NCBI GenBank assembly: GCA_016867715.1 | Contig: VGIW01000016.1 | Coordinates: forward strand, 1 to 50,379 | Origin: Candidatus Eisenbacteria bacterium | Lineage (GTDB): Bacteria > Orphanbacterota > Orphanbacteria > Orphanbacterales > Orphanbacteraceae | Length of the DNA: 50,379 bases | Direction: 5' to 3' | In this document: positions 39,230 to 47,133 of the stretch, one piece after another | How positions within the stretch are numbered: position 1 is the stretch's first letter | Layout of the letters: every line of letters starts with the position of its first letter | Position numbers and translations under genes: made by a program | The notes under the pieces: model-generated | Told to the model about the DNA's origin: nothing | What the model saw: the letters and a program-made list of their open reading frames with translations, nothing else | Database searches by the model: none

Positions 39230-39267
39230 GCCCCGAATGGAGCGGCTGCGGATCGCGGCCTCGTGAC
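39181..39267. repeat. Direct repeat pair spanning the 3' ends of convergent genes
   Basis: A 25-nt sequence starting CGGCTGCGGATCGCGG occurs at 39181-39205, inside the foldback element, and again at 39243-39267 with 2 mismatches, ending at the TAG stop of the kinase gene. It looks like a partial second copy of the element. Confidence 0.55.
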
Positions 39268-41210
39268 TATGGTTCCGTGATTTCCTGAAGCGTGAAGGAA
39301 AGCTCGATCATCGCGCCGTCGCGGATCGCCGCCTCGACGATCCCTTCCTCGACCCGGAACCCCTCCTTCTTCACCGTGACGCGATGAAGCCCCGGGGCGA
39401 TGGGGATTTCTCTCTGCGGGGTCCACTTGTCGGTCGGCGCGTCGTCGATCCAGATCATCGCGGGGATCCGGTTCGTGGTCACCGTGAGAAAGGCGCCCTT
39501 CGCTTCCTTCGTGAAGTCGTGCGCGAGGGCGACCGTTTGGTTCGACGGAAGCGCGACCTTGTTCCACGTTTTCGTTCCGTAGAACGGGTTCTCGAGCCGG
39601 ACGTCGTAGGCGCCGGGCGCGAAGAGGAGCGAGACCGCCGAGACGTTCTCGGCGATCACGCGGCCGTTCACGACGAAGGTCGCGGACGGCTTGGCGGTGA
39701 TATCGAGCGTTCCGTTCGCGGGCGCTTCGGCGGGAGCTTCCTCGCGGCTCGCCGGCTTCGGCGGGTCGGCGGGAGCGGCCGGAGCGGTGACCGATTCGCT
39801 CCGCGGCGCGGAAGCGATCGCCGGCTCGTTCTTCTCGGGTCGGGAGCGTTCCGCGGCGCGCTCTTCGATCGGCGGGGGTTCGTGCCGCGCATTCACGTCG
39901 GCCGCCTCTGTCGCCGCCAGTCCAACCGATGCCGCCGCCGCGACGAGAGAAGGATTCCTCTCGCTCGACGAAAGGGGCGATCGCGAGTCGTCCTCGCGCG
40001 CGGCGTCCCTTCCGCCGCCGACGAGCCAAGCGCCTCCGGCGGCTAAAACGACGAGAGCCGCGCCGGCGATCGAAAGCGCGCGCGCGCGTCTCCCCGGACT
40101 CCGGAGAACGGACGAGAAGCCGCCTTCTCCGCGCGCCCCCCGGCTTCCGCGCGGCGCCTTCTGCGCGCGGAGCTCTTCGAGATGACGGGTGACCTCGTCG
40201 TTCTCGGGCGCGAGATAGTGCGCCCGCTCGAACTCCTTGATCGCGTCGTCGATCTTCTCGAGCCCCATGCTCTTGTACTGATACGCGCGGTTCAGGTGCT
40301 CCTTGAAACGCCGGACGGAAAGCGTTTTCTTCACCTCGTCCGGTTTCGCCAGATACTCGGCGATGAGATCCGTCCCCCGCGTCACGCCCCAATGATCGAT
40401 CACCGGCTCGAGGTCTCTTCGGACCGCGTCCGCGCTCTGATAGCGCTTCGCGGGGTCCTTGTGGAGCATCTTCGAGACGATGTGGTGAAGCTCGTCGGTG
40501 ACGAGGGGGTTCAGGTTGACGAGGGGGAGCGGATCGAGCGTCACGATCGCGTGGATCACGCTCGCCGAGCTGCTCCCCGGAAAGGGACGCCTTCCGCCGA
40601 AGATCTCGTAGGCGACCACGCCGAGCGAGAAGATGTCGGAGCGCTCGTCCACGTGCTGGCCGGTCGCGTGCTCCGGCGACATATACGGGACGGTTCCGAT
40701 CATGGTCTCGTGCACCGTGAGAACCGTCGATTCCTGCGTCTGCTTGGCGAGCCCGAAGTCGGCGATCTTCGGGACGCCGGTCGGCGAGAGCATAATGTTC
40801 GCCGGCTTGATGTCGCGGTGGATGATGTGGTGCGCGTGCGCGTGCGCGAGCCCCGCGCACACGTCGTAGAGGACGAGCGTCCCGATCTCGGTCGGGAGCG
40901 AGCCGTGCAGCTCGATCCACTTCTTGAGATCCCAACCGTTTACGTATTCCATCGCGATGTACCAGGTATCGTCGGCGAGCCCGTAATCGATGATCTTGAC
41001 GATGTTCTCGTGGCTCATCGCGGCCGCCGCCTTCGCCTCTCGTTCGAAGCGGGCGACGAACGTCTTGTCCTCGCGAAGATGCTCGTGCATCGTCTTGAGG
41101 ACAACCGTGCGGCCGAGCGACTTCTGAATCGCCGTGTAGACGGTCGCCATGCCGCCGACGCCGATCTTCTTGACGATCTGGTAGCCGCCGAAATCCTGAT
41201 TCATAAGCAT
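39267..41210 (-). CDS. Transmembrane Ser/Thr protein kinase with PEGA-like extracellular repeats
   Basis: 647 aa. Kinase domain (about 8-275): glycine loop GYQIVKKIGVGGMATVYTA, VVLKTMHEHL (Lys), catalytic loop IIHRDIKPANIML, DFGLAKQTQ, GTVPYMSPEHATG and DIFSLGVVAYEIFGG. A helical region with a TPR-like pair follows (AYQYKSMGLEKIDDAIKEFERA). One membrane helix (about 380-400, LSIAGAALVVLAAGGAWLVGG) and a Pro/Ala/Glu-rich stalk lead to extracytoplasmic repeats: LDITAKPSATFVVNGRVIAE and FLTVTTNRIPAMIWIDDAPT ... IPIAPGLHRVTVKKEGF, both PEGA-like. It would sense the envelope and signal inside. Two ATGs lie 6 nt apart; I kept the upstream one. It converges with the PEGA-domain protein gene. Confidence 0.93.
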   Translation of the reverse strand: MLMNQDFGGYQIVKKIGVGGMATVYTAIQKSLGRTVVLKTMHEHLREDKTFVARFEREAKAAAAMSHENIVKIIDYGLADDTWYIAMEYVNGWDLKKWIELHGSLPTEIGTLVLYDVCAGLAHAHAHHIIHRDIKPANIMLSPTGVPKIADFGLAKQTQESTVLTVHETMIGTVPYMSPEHATGQHVDERSDIFSLGVVAYEIFGGRRPFPGSSSASVIHAIVTLDPLPLVNLNPLVTDELHHIVSKMLHKDPAKRYQSADAVRRDLEPVIDHWGVTRGTDLIAEYLAKPDEVKKTLSVRRFKEHLNRAYQYKSMGLEKIDDAIKEFERAHYLAPENDEVTRHLEELRAQKAPRGSRGARGEGGFSSVLRSPGRRARALSIAGAALVVLAAGGAWLVGGGRDAAREDDSRSPLSSSERNPSLVAAAASVGLAATEAADVNARHEPPPIEERAAERSRPEKNEPAIASAPRSESVTAPAAPADPPKPASREEAPAEAPANGTLDITAKPSATFVVNGRVIAENVSAVSLLFAPGAYDVRLENPFYGTKTWNKVALPSNQTVALAHDFTKEAKGAFLTVTTNRIPAMIWIDDAPTDKWTPQREIPIAPGLHRVTVKKEGFRVEEGIVEAAIRDGAMIELSFTLQEITEP

Positions 41211-41437
41211 CCGATCCTTGCGCGGGCGGGCCGGGAACCCCGGGGCGAACGGATCCGCCCCGCCATCCGCCGCGGATCGCGCGGCGCGGAGCGTCCGCGC
41301 GATCTAATGTTCGGCCGGGTCCGCAAAGGGCTGAAACGGCGCGTGCGCCCGCCGGGGCGACGCTCGAACCGCAAGCCGTGAAAGCAGTTACGATCTGTGA
41401 GCTTCCGGTGTTCTTTCGGGCTCGCCGGTGAGAAGGG

Positions 41438-42337
41438 TCAGCGTTCGCTTCTTCGCCGCCGGTCGATGAGGCGGCGGAAGGCTTGGACATGCTCGGGCCC
41501 GGCGCCGCAGCACCCCCCGAGAATCGACACGCCGAGCGCGAGGAGCTCCTCCCCCTTCTCCTCGAAGAACTCCGGCGTCTCCGGATAGACCGCGGCGCCC
41601 TCCTCGATTCGTGGAAGCCCGGCGTTCGGGCGGATGAGAAGCGGGAGCCGCGTATGCCGGCGAAACTCGCGCGCGACGCGCACAAGAATCTCGATCCCGT
41701 TTCCGCAGTTCGATCCGACGATGTCGGCGCCCGCCTCCTCCAGTCCGCGCGCCGCCCGCGCGACGTCGATCCCCATCACGGTGAAGAGACCGCGCGGCGT
41801 GGCATCGAACGTCATGCTCGCGGAGACCGCCACGCCGGGCGCGACCTCGCGCGCGGCCCGCACCGCAAGCGACGCCTCCACAAGATCCGTCATCGTCTCG
41901 ATGCAGAAAAGATCGACCCCCTCGGCGGCGAGCGCGCTCATCTGCCGGCGGAAGGAATCGGCGACGAGCCCAGGGTCGGCGTCCCCGTGGGGCTTGAGAA
42001 GCCGTCCCGACGGACCGCACGAGGCGGCGACGTACGCGCGGCCCGCGGCAGCCCGGCGCGCGATCCTCACGGCGGTCCGGTTGATCTCCTCCGTCTCGGC
42101 TTCGAGGCGGTGCCGCGCGAGACAGAGCGCCGACGCGCCGAAGGTATTCGTCTGAAGAATCTCGGCTCCCGCGTCGAGGAAGGCGCGGCTGATCGCCTCG
42201 ATGCGCGCCGGCTCCTCGAGGTTCAGCTTCTCGAGCGATGCGCCCGCGGGAACTCCCTCGCGAAGAAGAGAGGTGCCGATCGCGCCGTCCGCGACGAGGC
42301 ACTCGCCCGCGCGCACGCGGTCGAGAAGAAGCCTCAT
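41438..42337 (-). CDS. Homocysteine S-methyltransferase-family protein
   Basis: 299 aa, the size of a MetH N-terminal domain or a stand-alone Hcy S-methyltransferase. Motifs: LVADGAIGTSLLREGV; AEILQTNTFGASAL; ASCGPSGRLLKPHG; FCIETMTDLVEA; the zinc-site Cys211 in GSNCGNG; and the vicinal Cys276-Cys277 in LGGCCGAGPEHV. These three cysteines bind the zinc that activates the homocysteine thiol. Its methyl donor is most likely the corrinoid protein encoded just upstream, since their genes overlap by ATGA (42334-42337) and that protein has the B12-binding signature. It would thus make methionine. It lacks the other MetH modules, which are encoded by neighbours; no folate-binding module is found. 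Confidence 0.9.
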   Translation of the reverse strand: MRLLLDRVRAGECLVADGAIGTSLLREGVPAGASLEKLNLEEPARIEAISRAFLDAGAEILQTNTFGASALCLARHRLEAETEEINRTAVRIARRAAAGRAYVAASCGPSGRLLKPHGDADPGLVADSFRRQMSALAAEGVDLFCIETMTDLVEASLAVRAAREVAPGVAVSASMTFDATPRGLFTVMGIDVARAARGLEEAGADIVGSNCGNGIEILVRVAREFRRHTRLPLLIRPNAGLPRIEEGAAVYPETPEFFEEKGEELLALGVSILGGCCGAGPEHVQAFRRLIDRRRRSER

Positions 42338-42978
42338 CGCGCCTTCTCCGCGGTCAGCTCCCTCAAGCGATCGACGGCGTTCGCGGCGTCGTAGGCATAG
42401 GCGTCGGCGCCGATCTCGTGGGCGAAGTCGCGGGAGACCGGCGCGCCGCCGATGATCACCAGAAAGCGCTTTCGGAGGCCCCGCTCCTCCAGAAGCTCGA
42501 TCGTCTTTCGCATGTTCACCATCGTGGTCGTAAGAAGCGCGGACATCCCGATGACCGCCGCTCCCTCCCGCTCCGCCGCCTCGACGAACCGCTCGGGCGC
42601 CACATCGTGCCCGAGATCGATCACCTCGAAGCCGGCCCCTTTGAGAAGGATTCCCACGAGGTTCTTGCCGATGTCGTGAAGGTCGCCCTGAACGGAGCCG
42701 AGGACGATCGTGCCTCGGGTCGTCGGCCGTTCGGACGCGAGATGCGGCCGGAGCTCTTCCACTCCGGCGACCATCGCCTTCGCGGCGAGAAGAACGTCGG
42801 GGAGAAAGATCTCATGAACCCTGAACTTTTCCCCGACGACGTTCATCCCGGCGACGAGCCCTTCGTTTAGGATGCTCGCCGCGGGAAAGCCCGCGGCGGC
42901 GGCTTCGCGCACGAGGCGGAGAACGTCGTCGGGCTCGCCCTTCTCGACGCAGGATGCGATTCGCCCCAAGATCTCCAT
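42334..42978 (-). CDS. Corrinoid (B12-binding) methyl-carrier protein
   Basis: 214 aa from the ATG preceded by AAAGGAGCCGTCG. N-terminal four-helix cap (about 1-85), with FPAASILNEGLVAGMNVVGEKF and EIFLPDVLLAAKAM. Rossmann B12 domain (about 88-210): GTIVLGSVQGDLHDIGKNL carries the D-x-H-x-x-G motif with His101 as lower cobalt ligand; GMSALLTTTM (the S-x-L segment) and FLVIIGGAPVSRDFA (GG motif) complete the site. It belongs to the MtbC/MttC/MtaC-type carriers, which move methyl groups between methyltransferases. Its partner on one side is the MttB-family enzyme encoded two genes upstream; on the other, the homocysteine methyltransferase encoded downstream (inferred from overlap and order). 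Confidence 0.93.
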   Translation of the reverse strand: MEILGRIASCVEKGEPDDVLRLVREAAAAGFPAASILNEGLVAGMNVVGEKFRVHEIFLPDVLLAAKAMVAGVEELRPHLASERPTTRGTIVLGSVQGDLHDIGKNLVGILLKGAGFEVIDLGHDVAPERFVEAAEREGAAVIGMSALLTTTMVNMRKTIELLEERGLRKRFLVIIGGAPVSRDFAHEIGADAYAYDAANAVDRLRELTAEKAR

Positions 42979-43039
42979 CGACGGCTCCTTTCGCGCTCCG
43001 CGGCGCCCGCCGCTCTCGATCGAAGCGGCGCGCGAGGCG

Positions 43040-43744
43040 CTATTTCTTTTCCGCTCTCGCCCGGCATCCCGGGGCTCGGCATTCGCGGCAGAAAGGATGG
43101 TCGGGGGCGAAGACGTGAATCTCAGCGGGTCCCGACACGAGAACACCGGAAACCGATTTGATCGGCCGCATCAAACAACTTGGGCCGAGCGCGATGCCGG
43201 CGCCTTCCGGCTTCAAGCGCGCGAAGAGTCTTCTCTGGCCGGTGATGTCCCAGCCGCAGTAGCCGGGACTGTAGGCGAGCGTCTCCGTGCCGGGTCCCGC
43301 GTCTCCGCCGGCGGCGAGATACTGGTGATAACGTTCTTCCATGAGCGAGGCGGCGCGGTCGGCCGCGGCCGAAGCGACCGAGTCGAGCATGCCGGCGAGC
43401 GCCGGATCGTTCGCTTCGAAGAGACCTTGGATCGCCGAGGAGATCTCCTCGCCGATCGTCGCGGCGAAGAGAGCGAGGCGGCGCGCCCGCGGGGCGATCT
43501 TCTCGAGCGGCGCGCCGGGTTCGTTCTTTCCTTCTCCCCGAAAGACGTCGAGGAATTCCTCCGCGGGAATTTCGGCGAGAACCCCCGCGGGTCTCGCGTG
43601 CCGGAGGAAGAGCTTCTCCGCCTCCTCGTGAAGCTCCGCGATGCGGGGCGAAGGGGCCGCGCCGCGCGGAATCCCCTGCGCGGCCATCACGTCCTCGGAA
43701 GCGGGTCGAAGGAGCGCGGGGCGAAAGACCAGCGACTTTCGCAT
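43040..43744 (-). CDS. Stand-alone MetH activation-domain-like protein
   Basis: 234 aa. The hallmark is TLAYSPGYCGWDITGQRRLF (YSPGY at 158-162), followed by IALGPSCLMRPIKSVSGVLV. The RxxxGY-like and P-x-KSVSG segments match the cobalamin-dependent methionine synthase activation domain, which binds S-adenosylmethionine and allows reductive remethylation of inactive cob(II)alamin. The first half is helical (EELFLRHARPAGV, ALFAATIGEEISSAIQGLFE). The C-terminus has CRECRAPGC, possibly metal-binding. Stand-alone homologues are known in Thermotoga (TM0269). It ends 61 nt before the corrinoid gene and starts 3 nt after the MttB-family gene's stop, so the natural guess is that it reactivates the corrinoid carrier in place of the RamA protein used elsewhere. 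Confidence 0.8.
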   Translation of the reverse strand: MRKSLVFRPALLRPASEDVMAAQGIPRGAAPSPRIAELHEEAEKLFLRHARPAGVLAEIPAEEFLDVFRGEGKNEPGAPLEKIAPRARRLALFAATIGEEISSAIQGLFEANDPALAGMLDSVASAAADRAASLMEERYHQYLAAGGDAGPGTETLAYSPGYCGWDITGQRRLFARLKPEGAGIALGPSCLMRPIKSVSGVLVSGPAEIHVFAPDHPFCRECRAPGCRARAEKK

Positions 43745-43747
43745 CGC

Positions 43748-45205
43748 TCACTCCCGCGAGGGGAGCGCGTTCGCTCCCGCCCGCCGGGCCTCGCGCTCCA
43801 TGAGGCGCACGAGCTCTCTCCGCACGCCATCGTCGATCGCGGGCGGCTCGTGCCGCGCGATCCGCGCGTCCACCTCGGCGCGCGCTCTCTCCAGAAGCGT
43901 ACGGCTCCCCTCCTCGATCCACCGGGGCCGGTTCGCGCGATCGATCACGGGACCCGGGAAAAGATGCTCCTCGCGGAGGTGGCGCCGCGTGTGCGCGGAG
44001 ATGAGGAGATGATTCTCGCGAAGAAGCTCCTCGAAGATCGGCCGCGACGGGAAATCCTCCCTCGGCTCGATGCCGCGGACGAGGCGGAGGACCATTCCGC
44101 AGATCTCGTTGTCGACGACAAGCTTCTCGAGGCTCTGGCAGCTCTCGAAGTCGAGCATGCCGGGGCCGGAGATGTTGTTGATGCCGGAGAGCGCCGCGAG
44201 AACGGCCCCCATCGCGGATTCGAGCCCGGCCTGCGCGTCGAGGAGCTTCGCGTCGGAGAGCGCGATGTACGCCTGCGTCGGCAGCCCGAGGCGCTTTCCG
44301 ATCTCGTTGGCCGCGCAGTCGATCATTTGCGTCTCGATCGCGCCCATCGGGGTCGTTTCGTAGCGGACGTCGAAGGCGGCCGGCGAGCCTCCGTAGAGGA
44401 TCGGCGCCCCCGCTCTCGCGCACTGGGCGATCACGACGCCGCTCAGCGTCTCGGCGGTGTGCTGCACGAGCGTGCCGACGAGCGTGACCGGCGCGAGAAA
44501 GCCGGAGAGGGGCATCGCAATGAACTCGACGGGGATGAGGGATCGCGCGCAGTCGACCACGTTCTCCGACGTCACGTCGCTCCACTTGAGGGGCGAGGTC
44601 GGGCAGCAAGAGAACACGGCGAGCGGCTTCTCCTCGAGCGCGCGCTCCGATCCGCGCACCGCGATCTGCATGTCGCGCATCACGGCGAACGATTCAATGG
44701 TGAAGGTTCCCGTGACGACCGGCTTCTCGCAGTAGAGCAGGCTGAGAAACAAGCGGTAGCTGTCGGATATCTTCTCGGGAACATCGGACGGGATGAAGGC
44801 GGTGCTTTGCGAGGCGAGATGCTCGAGGCCCCCCATCAGCTTCGCGTAGCGGACGTAGTCGTGCGTGAGGGGCTTTCGGATCGCGTCCGTCTCGGGATCG
44901 AGGACGTGAAGAGCCGCGGAACCGGGGGTGAAGTGGACGTTGTCCCCGGAGAAGTCGTTCGTCTCCCGGCCGAGAACGTCGTACAGCTTGAACGATCGGG
45001 GCGCGGCGCGGAGCGAACGGTCGAGAAGCGCATCCCCGATGCGGACCCTGCGGGTCTCGCGATCGACGAGCGCGCCGTGTTCCGCGAGGAGGGAGACGAC
45101 CGAGTCGTTTTGGATCGTGACGCCGATCTCTCGGAGGACGTCGCGCGCCTCGCCGAGAATGCGGTCGGCGAGATCATCGGAGAGAAGCCGGAGGGTCGGT
45201 CGCAA
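43748..45205 (-). CDS. MttB-family (trimethylamine methyltransferase-like) corrinoid methyltransferase, non-pyrrolysine
   Basis: 485 aa, close to the normal length for the family. The start is a TTG preceded by AAAGGAG at 5 nt; the frame extends further upstream but with no family similarity. Landmarks: DLADRILGEARDVLREIGVTI (N-terminal helix), FTPGSAALHVLDPETDAIRK, THDYVRYAKLMGGLEHL, CCPTSPLKWSD, PLSGFLAPVTLVGTLVQHTAET and AQCARAGAPILYGG. The frame is open from start to stop, so no amber-encoded pyrrolysine is needed; it is one of the non-Pyl MttB homologues, some of which demethylate glycine betaine, carnitine or proline betaine. The substrate is not readable here. First gene of the corrinoid methyl-transfer operon. 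Confidence 0.93.
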   Translation of the reverse strand: MRPTLRLLSDDLADRILGEARDVLREIGVTIQNDSVVSLLAEHGALVDRETRRVRIGDALLDRSLRAAPRSFKLYDVLGRETNDFSGDNVHFTPGSAALHVLDPETDAIRKPLTHDYVRYAKLMGGLEHLASQSTAFIPSDVPEKISDSYRLFLSLLYCEKPVVTGTFTIESFAVMRDMQIAVRGSERALEEKPLAVFSCCPTSPLKWSDVTSENVVDCARSLIPVEFIAMPLSGFLAPVTLVGTLVQHTAETLSGVVIAQCARAGAPILYGGSPAAFDVRYETTPMGAIETQMIDCAANEIGKRLGLPTQAYIALSDAKLLDAQAGLESAMGAVLAALSGINNISGPGMLDFESCQSLEKLVVDNEICGMVLRLVRGIEPREDFPSRPIFEELLRENHLLISAHTRRHLREEHLFPGPVIDRANRPRWIEEGSRTLLERARAEVDARIARHEPPAIDDGVRRELVRLMEREARRAGANALPSRE

Positions 45206-45292
45206 GCGGGCTCCTTTCTTCGGCGCGGCCGGGCGGTGTCTCTCGGCTATTCTCGCAAGCCCTCGCCCTCGGGTCAAGAAGGCGGCCGCCGG

Positions 45293-45321
45293 TTGGGTTC
45301 GTGCTCCTCTTGTCGTATACT
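45293..45321 (+). promoter_or_regulatory. Promoter of the cysteine-desulfurase-like gene
   Basis: TTGGGT, a 17-nt spacer and TATACT. Transcription would begin near 45328, about 23 nt before the GTG start. The element lies in the 145-nt gap (45206-45350) shared with the divergent corrinoid operon; the GTATAC centre also reads as a weak -10 on the other strand. Confidence 0.45.
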
Positions 45322-45350
45322 CGGAGGGCGCCGGTCGCGGAGGTGATTTC

Positions 45351-47117
45351 GTGAAGAGAGAGAAGACCGTTTCCGACGGCATGCGGGCCGAGAGCGAGAT
45401 CGCGGGCCCCCGTCTCTCGATCTCCGATCTTCGAGAGGAGATCATCGGCGCGGGCTTCCGCTTCCGGACGCCGTTCGGGATGCGCCTGATGGTCTACGCC
45501 GACTACACCGCCTCCGGGCGAGGCGTCCGTTTCATCGAGCGCTACCTGGCGAAGATCCAGGAGAACTACGCGAACACGCACACCGAGGACGATGAGACCG
45601 GCCGGAGCACGACGGAAATGCTTCACGCCGCGGAGCGGATCATCAAGCGCGCGGTGAACGGCGACTCGTCGACCTGCATCGTCGCCGCGGGAACCGGATG
45701 CACCGGAGCGATCCAGAAGCTCCAAGAGATCCTCGGCGTCTACATTCCTCCCGCGACGCGCGAACGTCTGCGAAAAGAGGCCGAGCAGTACGCGCGGGAA
45801 ATCGGCTTCGATGACTCCGGATTCCGAAGCTTCTTGAGCGACTCAAGACCGGTCGTGTTCGTCGGCCCGTACGAGCATCATTCCAACGAGGTCTCGTGGC
45901 GCGAGTCTCTCGCCGAGGTCGTCGAGATCGCCCTCGACGAACAAGGAGGCCTCGACCGGGCGGATCTCGAGAGGAAGGTCTCCGATCCGAAGTACGGGAA
46001 TTGTCTCAAGATCGGTTCCTTCTCGGCCGCGTCGAACGTGACCGGGGTGAAGACCCCGGTATACGAGACGGCGCGGATTCTTCACCGGAACGGAGCGCTC
46101 GCCTGCTTCGATTTCGCGGCGAGCGCGCCGTACGTCGCCATCGACATGAACCGCGACGCCGAGTCGTACTTCGACGCGATCTATCTCTCTCCCCACAAGT
46201 TCCTCGGCGGCCCGGGATCGGCGGGGATTCTCCTCTTCAACAGCCGGGTCTACCGGCTCGATCTCCCGCCGACGTTCGGGGCGGGGGGCACGGTCGACTA
46301 CGTCGGGAGACACGGCCACGACTACACGGCCGACATCGAGGCGCGGGAGAAGCCGGGAACTCCGGGCACCCTTCAGATCATGAAGGCGGCGCTCGCGATC
46401 GAGCTCAAGGAGAGAATCGGCGTTCGGGCGATCGAGGAGCGGGAGCACGAGTTCATCCGCCGTTTCAACGCCCGCTTCGCCGGCCATTCGAAGCTCGAGA
46501 TCCTGGGCGATCCGCGTCCCGGCACGCACATCTCGATCTTCTCCTTCAACATTCGCCACGGAGACCGTTATCTCCACTCGAAATTCGTCACGCGGCTCTT
46601 CAACGATCTGTTCGGGATCCAATCGCGCGCGGGCTGTTCCTGCGCGGGGCCGTACGGCCATCACCTTCTTCGCATCGACGACGACCTTTCCGAGAGATAC
46701 CGATGTCAGATCAACGCGGGGTATCTCGGCATCAAGCCGGGCTGGGTGCGGCTCGGTTTTCATTACACGATGGACGAGAGCGACCTCGAGTACGTTCTCG
46801 ACGCAACGGAGTTCCTGGCCGAGAACGGCCCGCTCTTTCTTCCGCTCTACCGTTTCAGCGCGAGGACCGGGACGTGGAGCCACGTGGACGAGCCGCCGAA
46901 GAGCGCTCCTCCCTTCGGCGTCAGCGAGGCCCTGCGGCCCGAAGCGCGCGAAACGCCCCCCCTCCCGGAGCGGGAGAAGCGTGCGGAGTACGCGCGCGCT
47001 CTCCGCGAGGCGAGCGAGGTCGCGGATCGGCTGAGGAACGCTCCCGCTCCCGCGTACCGCGAGTTCCCCGGCGAGTACGGATCGCTCGCGTTCTTTCACG
47101 TCGTGCACGTCGAGTGA
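45351..47117 (+). CDS. Class V aminotransferase-fold PLP enzyme, cysteine-desulfurase-like
   Basis: 588 aa starting at GTG (MKREKTVSDGMRAES), 4 nt after a perfect GGAGGTGA site. Landmarks of the NifS/SufS class: MVYADYTASGRGVRFIERYL; AGTGCTGAIQKLQEIL; VGPYEHHSNEVSWRE; ACFDFAASAPYVAIDM; the PLP lysine in YLSPHKFLGGPGSAGIL. SRAGCSCAGPYGHHL aligns with the R-x-G-x-x-CA loop that holds the catalytic Cys in SufS-type desulfurases, and Cys residues are retained. It is longer than SufS (about 410 aa), with an extra segment between residues 130 and 180 and about 100 C-terminal residues. Substrate is uncertain: cysteine or a related sulfur or selenium compound. It is divergent from the corrinoid operon. 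Confidence 0.88.
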   Translation: MKREKTVSDGMRAESEIAGPRLSISDLREEIIGAGFRFRTPFGMRLMVYADYTASGRGVRFIERYLAKIQENYANTHTEDDETGRSTTEMLHAAERIIKRAVNGDSSTCIVAAGTGCTGAIQKLQEILGVYIPPATRERLRKEAEQYAREIGFDDSGFRSFLSDSRPVVFVGPYEHHSNEVSWRESLAEVVEIALDEQGGLDRADLERKVSDPKYGNCLKIGSFSAASNVTGVKTPVYETARILHRNGALACFDFAASAPYVAIDMNRDAESYFDAIYLSPHKFLGGPGSAGILLFNSRVYRLDLPPTFGAGGTVDYVGRHGHDYTADIEAREKPGTPGTLQIMKAALAIELKERIGVRAIEEREHEFIRRFNARFAGHSKLEILGDPRPGTHISIFSFNIRHGDRYLHSKFVTRLFNDLFGIQSRAGCSCAGPYGHHLLRIDDDLSERYRCQINAGYLGIKPGWVRLGFHYTMDESDLEYVLDATEFLAENGPLFLPLYRFSARTGTWSHVDEPPKSAPPFGVSEALRPEARETPPLPEREKRAEYARALREASEVADRLRNAPAPAYREFPGEYGSLAFFHVVHVE

Positions 47118-47133
47118 TCGGCGTCCCGTCTTC

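Noticed and set aside
24436-41685. Very long open frames antisense to the C25, M14, kinase and tail-fibre genes, some over 900 codons
   Set aside because: In GC-rich DNA the frame opposite a real gene is often open. These products are low-complexity Arg/Pro/Asp strings with no domain, signal peptide or ribosome site.
43748-45205. Pyrrolysine (amber) use in the MttB-family gene
   Set aside because: The frame is open from start to stop with no internal TAG, so it is a non-pyrrolysine member.
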